DNA of 64,000 nucleotides from Thermococcus peptonophilus. GTDB lineage: Archaea; Methanobacteriota_B; Thermococci; Thermococcales; Thermococcaceae. Positions 61,657 through 64,000 of the stretch are shown in pieces (within the stretch, counting starts at the first letter, position 1; every line of letters begins with the position of its first letter). The stretch spans positions 930,001 through 994,000 of the forward strand of contig NZ_CP014750.1 in NCBI RefSeq assembly GCF_001592435.1, read 5' to 3'. The notes beneath the pieces are model-generated. The model saw only the letters and a program-made list of their open reading frames with translations, did no database searches and was not told where the DNA came from. Both the position numbers and the translations under genes were made by a program.

Positions 61657-62994
61657 ATGGTGGTTAGGCCAAACGTTAAGGAACTCCCTGGAAAGAAGGC
61701 AAAGGAAATTATTGAGAGGAACTTCAAGTACCTGGCGACGACTACTCAGGACCCCGAGAACCTCCCGATAGTCATTGACCACGGAGAGGGCATAAGGGTC
61801 TATGACGTTGATGGAAACGTCTTCTACGACTTCGCGAGCGGCGTCGGCGTTATAAACGTCGGCCACGCCCACCCGCGCGTTGTCGAGGCCATAAAGAAGC
61901 AGGCCGAGAAGTTCACCCACTACTCACTGACCGACTTCTTCTACGAGAACGCCGTCGTTCTGGCTGAGAAGCTCATCGAGCTGGCCCCCGGTGACATCGA
62001 GAGGAAGGTCGTCTACGGCAACAGCGGTGCCGAAGCCAACGAGGCCGCTATGAAGCTCGTCAAGTACGGAACCGGAAGAAAGCAGTTCCTAGCGTTCTAC
62101 CACGCCTTCCATGGAAGGACGCAGGCAGTCCTCAGCCTTACCGCGAGCAAGTGGGTTCAGCAGGACGGCTTCTTCCCGACCATGCCGGGCGTTACACACA
62201 TCCCCTACCCGAACCCATACAGGAACACCTGGGGCATTGACGGGTATGAAGAGCCCGACGAGCTGACCAACAGGGTTCTCGACTTCATCGAAGAGTACGT
62301 CTTCAGGCACGTCCCACCGCACGAGATCGGTGCAATCTTCTTCGAGCCGATACAGGGCGAGGGCGGCTACGTTGTTCCGCCGAAGGGCTTCTTCAAGGCC
62401 CTCAAGAAGTTCGCCGACGAGTACGGAATCCTCTTAGCGGACGATGAAGTTCAGATGGGCATAGGAAGGACCGGAAAGTTCTGGGCCATCGAGCACTTCG
62501 GAGTTGAGCCGGACCTCATCCAGTTCGGAAAGGCCATCGGCGGCGGCCTCCCGCTGGCTGGCGTCATCCACAGGGCAGACATAAGCTTCGACAAGCCCGG
62601 AAGACACGCAACGACCTTCGGCGGCAACCCAGTCGCGATAGCCGCTGGTATAGAGGTCGTCGAGATCGTCAAGGAGCTCCTCCCGCACGTCCAGGAGGTC
62701 GGGGACTACCTCCACAAGTACCTCGAGGAGTTCAAGGAGAAGTACGAGGTCATCGGCGATGCAAGGGGTCTCGGTCTCGCTCAGGCCGTCGAGATCGTCA
62801 AGAGCAAGGAGACCAAGGAGAAGTACCCCGAGCTGAGGGACAGAATAGTCAAGGAGTCGGCCAAGCGTGGACTGATTCTCCTCGGTTGCGGCGACAACAG
62901 CATCCGCTTCATCCCGCCGCTCATCGTTACCAAGGAAGAGATCGACGTGGCTATGGAGATATTCGAGGAGGCCCTCAAAGCGGCTCTGAAGTGA
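61657..62994 (+). CDS. Class III aminotransferase, probably ornithine aminotransferase
   Basis: 445 residues. PLP enzyme with [15 protein letters not shown], the [13 protein letters not shown] motif (Asp for the pyridine nitrogen) and the Schiff-base K292 in FGKAIGGG. The closest relatives I recall are the Thermococcales omega-aminotransferases annotated as 4-aminobutyrate or ornithine enzymes; a Thermococcus homologue next to trxB has been reported as ornithine aminotransferase. Amino acid racemases share the fold, so substrate should be treated as probable. Start ATG 61657 after GGTGA; ATG 61651 is also possible. Confidence 0.85.
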   Translation: MVVRPNVKELPGKKAKEIIERNFKYLATTTQDPENLPIVIDHGEGIRVYDVDGNVFYDFASGVGVINVGHAHPRVVEAIKKQAEKFTHYSLTDFFYENAVVLAEKLIELAPGDIERKVVYGNSGAEANEAAMKLVKYGTGRKQFLAFYHAFHGRTQAVLSLTASKWVQQDGFFPTMPGVTHIPYPNPYRNTWGIDGYEEPDELTNRVLDFIEEYVFRHVPPHEIGAIFFEPIQGEGGYVVPPKGFFKALKKFADEYGILLADDEVQMGIGRTGKFWAIEHFGVEPDLIQFGKAIGGGLPLAGVIHRADISFDKPGRHATTFGGNPVAIAAGIEVVEIVKELLPHVQEVGDYLHKYLEEFKEKYEVIGDARGLGLAQAVEIVKSKETKEKYPELRDRIVKESAKRGLILLGCGDNSIRFIPPLIVTKEEIDVAMEIFEEALKAALK

Positions 62995-63037
62995 AAGCTT
63001 TTAACTTCTTCCCTATTTTCTATTCTGGTGATGGATG

Positions 63038-63637
63038 ATGGCGGATATAATAACTGAGCTTGCGAACTATACCCCATATGTTTTCCTTGTAGCGGTGCTG
63101 GTTTTCCTAGCGTACATCTGGGCCAACAGGACGAAGTTTAAGAGCGTTAACACAATAGCCATAGCCGGCATTACTGCCGCTCTCGTGGCCGTGGCAACGA
63201 ACGTTATTAAAGTTCCAACGCCGGCAACAGGAGGGTACATAAACCTCGGCGACACTATGGTCATGTTCACGGCGATGCTCTTCGGTCCTGTTATCGGAGC
63301 GTTTGCGGGTGGCGTTGGTTCGGCACTCGGCGACGTCATGGGCGGCTATCCTGGATGGGCGCCGGTAACACTCGTCGTTAAGGGCATCGAGGGACTTGTA
63401 GTTGGATACGTGGCAAAGAGGATGCCAGGGAACTCGGGACTCATCGTTGGTGGAACAATAGGTGGGCTTCTGATGGTCACCGGCTACTTCCTTTTTGAAG
63501 CCTACGCCTTTGGGGTCCCGGCCGCACTTGAAGAAGTACCTGGCAACCTCCTTCAGGCAGTTACGGGAGTTCTCGTTGGTACGGTACTCACGAATGCAAT
63601 AAAAAAGAGATATCCAGAAGTGGAGGCGCTAATTTAG
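63038..63637 (+). CDS. ECF transporter S component
   Basis: 199 residues, six membrane segments. After a first helix, the segment FKSVNTIAIAGITAALVAVATNVIKVP and then INLGDTMVMFTAMLFGPVIGAFAGGVGSALGDVMGG are typical of S components of energy-coupling-factor vitamin importers. It needs the shared EcfA/EcfT module, not seen in this window. The ligand is unknown. ATG 63038 follows GGTGATGG; TATA-like AGCTTTTAAC at 62997-63006. The stop overlaps the convergent DUF1884 gene. Confidence 0.82.
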   Translation: MADIITELANYTPYVFLVAVLVFLAYIWANRTKFKSVNTIAIAGITAALVAVATNVIKVPTPATGGYINLGDTMVMFTAMLFGPVIGAFAGGVGSALGDVMGGYPGWAPVTLVVKGIEGLVVGYVAKRMPGNSGLIVGGTIGGLLMVTGYFLFEAYAFGVPAALEEVPGNLLQAVTGVLVGTVLTNAIKKRYPEVEALI

Positions 63638-63918
63638 ACATCGAGCTTTTTGAGCTCGTTCCACACTTCTTTTTCTTCGAGTAGGGGTTCAACGGAAACC
63701 CTTCGTGAAGCCTTTTTTATCTGGCCCAGATAGTTTGAATCCGCAATGACTGCATCGTAGCCCAGCTCTTCAATCCTGTATATCTTGAGGTTCATCTGTT
63801 TTAGGGCATCTTTTGAGTACTCTATGAACTGCGGGCCTGCCAGCATTATGTCGGGGTTCATTCCTTCGGCTCTTAGCTCCTCTATTATCCTCTCTATCAC
63901 TTCAAGTATCTCACTCAT
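63634..63918 (-). CDS. DUF1884 protein, A-domain (Family 4) encapsulin-like
   Basis: 94 residues from ATG 63918. A helical N-terminus (ILEVIERIIEEL) is followed by an alpha/beta part with GPQFIEYSKDAL, IYRIEELGYDAVIADSNYLG and VSVEPLLEE, which is the DUF1884 family and resembles the A domain of HK97-type capsid proteins. The family has been described as truncated Family 4 encapsulins of Thermococcales, paired with particular enzymes. Here it overlaps the end of deoC by eight bases (start inside the deoC stop region). Whether it builds shells in this organism is not known. Confidence 0.72.
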   Translation of the reverse strand: MSEILEVIERIIEELRAEGMNPDIMLAGPQFIEYSKDALKQMNLKIYRIEELGYDAVIADSNYLGQIKKASRRVSVEPLLEEKEVWNELKKLDV

Positions 63919-64000
63919 CGGGAGCACCTTTGACTATTTTTACCCCACTGGAGGTACCAATCCTGTTGGCGCCGGCCTCTATCATGGCCAGGGCCTGCTC
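63911..64000 (-). CDS. deoC: Deoxyribose-phosphate aldolase, C-terminal end (cut by window edge)
   Basis: Only 29 residues and the stop are visible on the minus strand, the rest lies beyond the window. They read E-Q-A-L-A-M-I-E-A-G-A-N-R-I-G-T-S-S-G-V and then K-I-V-K-G, the DERA end with the phosphate-binding glycine/serine region R-I-G-T-S-S-G. The enzyme splits deoxyribose 5-phosphate into glyceraldehyde 3-phosphate and acetaldehyde. Its stop overlaps the start of the DUF1884 gene. Confidence 0.85.
   Translation of the reverse strand, partial: EQALAMIEAGANRIGTSSGVKIVKGAPDE

Noticed and set aside
1-64000. CRISPR arrays, tRNA, rRNA, intact transposases
   Set aside because: No regularly spaced repeats, no cloverleaf or rRNA-like sequence and no transposase motif were found by reading both strands.

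Overview
The window looks like chromosome from a hyperthermophilic euryarchaeon of the Thermococcales, most likely a Thermococcus. The reasons are the ferredoxin-linked pyruvate oxidoreductase genes, a cytosolic NADP-type NiFe hydrogenase (hydBGDA) next to a complete 14-gene membrane-bound hydrogenase operon (mbhA-N), archaeal TFE, C/D box guide RNAs, DUF257 proteins, archaeal TATA promoters and GGTGA-type ribosome binding sites. I see no rRNA, tRNA, CRISPR array or intact insertion sequence.

Layout. 1-1.6 kb: end of porA, and porB. 1.7-6.3 kb: an FmdE-like protein with a three-gene metal (Fe/cobalamin-type) ABC importer, then an Mrp/NBP35 Fe-S ATPase. 6.3-15 kb: a GC-rich hairpin RNA candidate, an unknown membrane protein, DUF2110 plus TFE, an ABC-2 exporter, a PfkB kinase divergent from an HTH regulator, acylphosphatase, CutA and DUF99. 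15-24.7 kb: two C/D box sRNA genes, universal stress protein, GcvT, EamA transporter, signal peptidase, DUF531, a TPR-like protein with a dipeptidase, and a KaiC-like ATPase facing two DUF257 genes. 24.7-30.4 kb: an uncharacterised operon of a ten-module OB-fold surface protein, a TctA-like membrane protein and a YdjM-type membrane hydrolase that itself carries an OB insert. 30.6-43 kb: S9 peptidase, small kinase, an ABC-2 system with one frameshifted permease, PhoU-like plus PiT phosphate transport, a secreted phosphoesterase, cupin, tRNA methylthiotransferase and TRAM protein.

43.3-57.1 kb is the hydrogen-metabolism region. On the minus strand are hydBGDA and, downstream, a VapBC-like pair and a hydrogenase maturation protease. 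On the plus strand is mbhA-N. The two operons diverge from one ~300-base control region that holds a full SurR-type operator (GTTn3AACn5GTTn3AAC) and a second, imperfect one, so a single redox regulator could set both hydrogenases. A 174-base insertion flanked by imperfect direct repeats lies between mbhI and mbhJ.

57.1-64 kb: two ferritin-like genes, a THUMP protein, an AAA ATPase with a second YdjM-type protein, thioredoxin reductase, a class III aminotransferase, an ECF S component, and at the edge a DUF1884 gene overlapping the end of deoC. DUF1884 is the A-domain (Family 4) encapsulin-like family, and pairing with DERA matches the reported operon type.

Many starts were moved from the longest open frame to a start fitting the ribosome binding site or TATA spacing. 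Several genes appear leaderless, with the ATG about 26 bases after the TATA centre.
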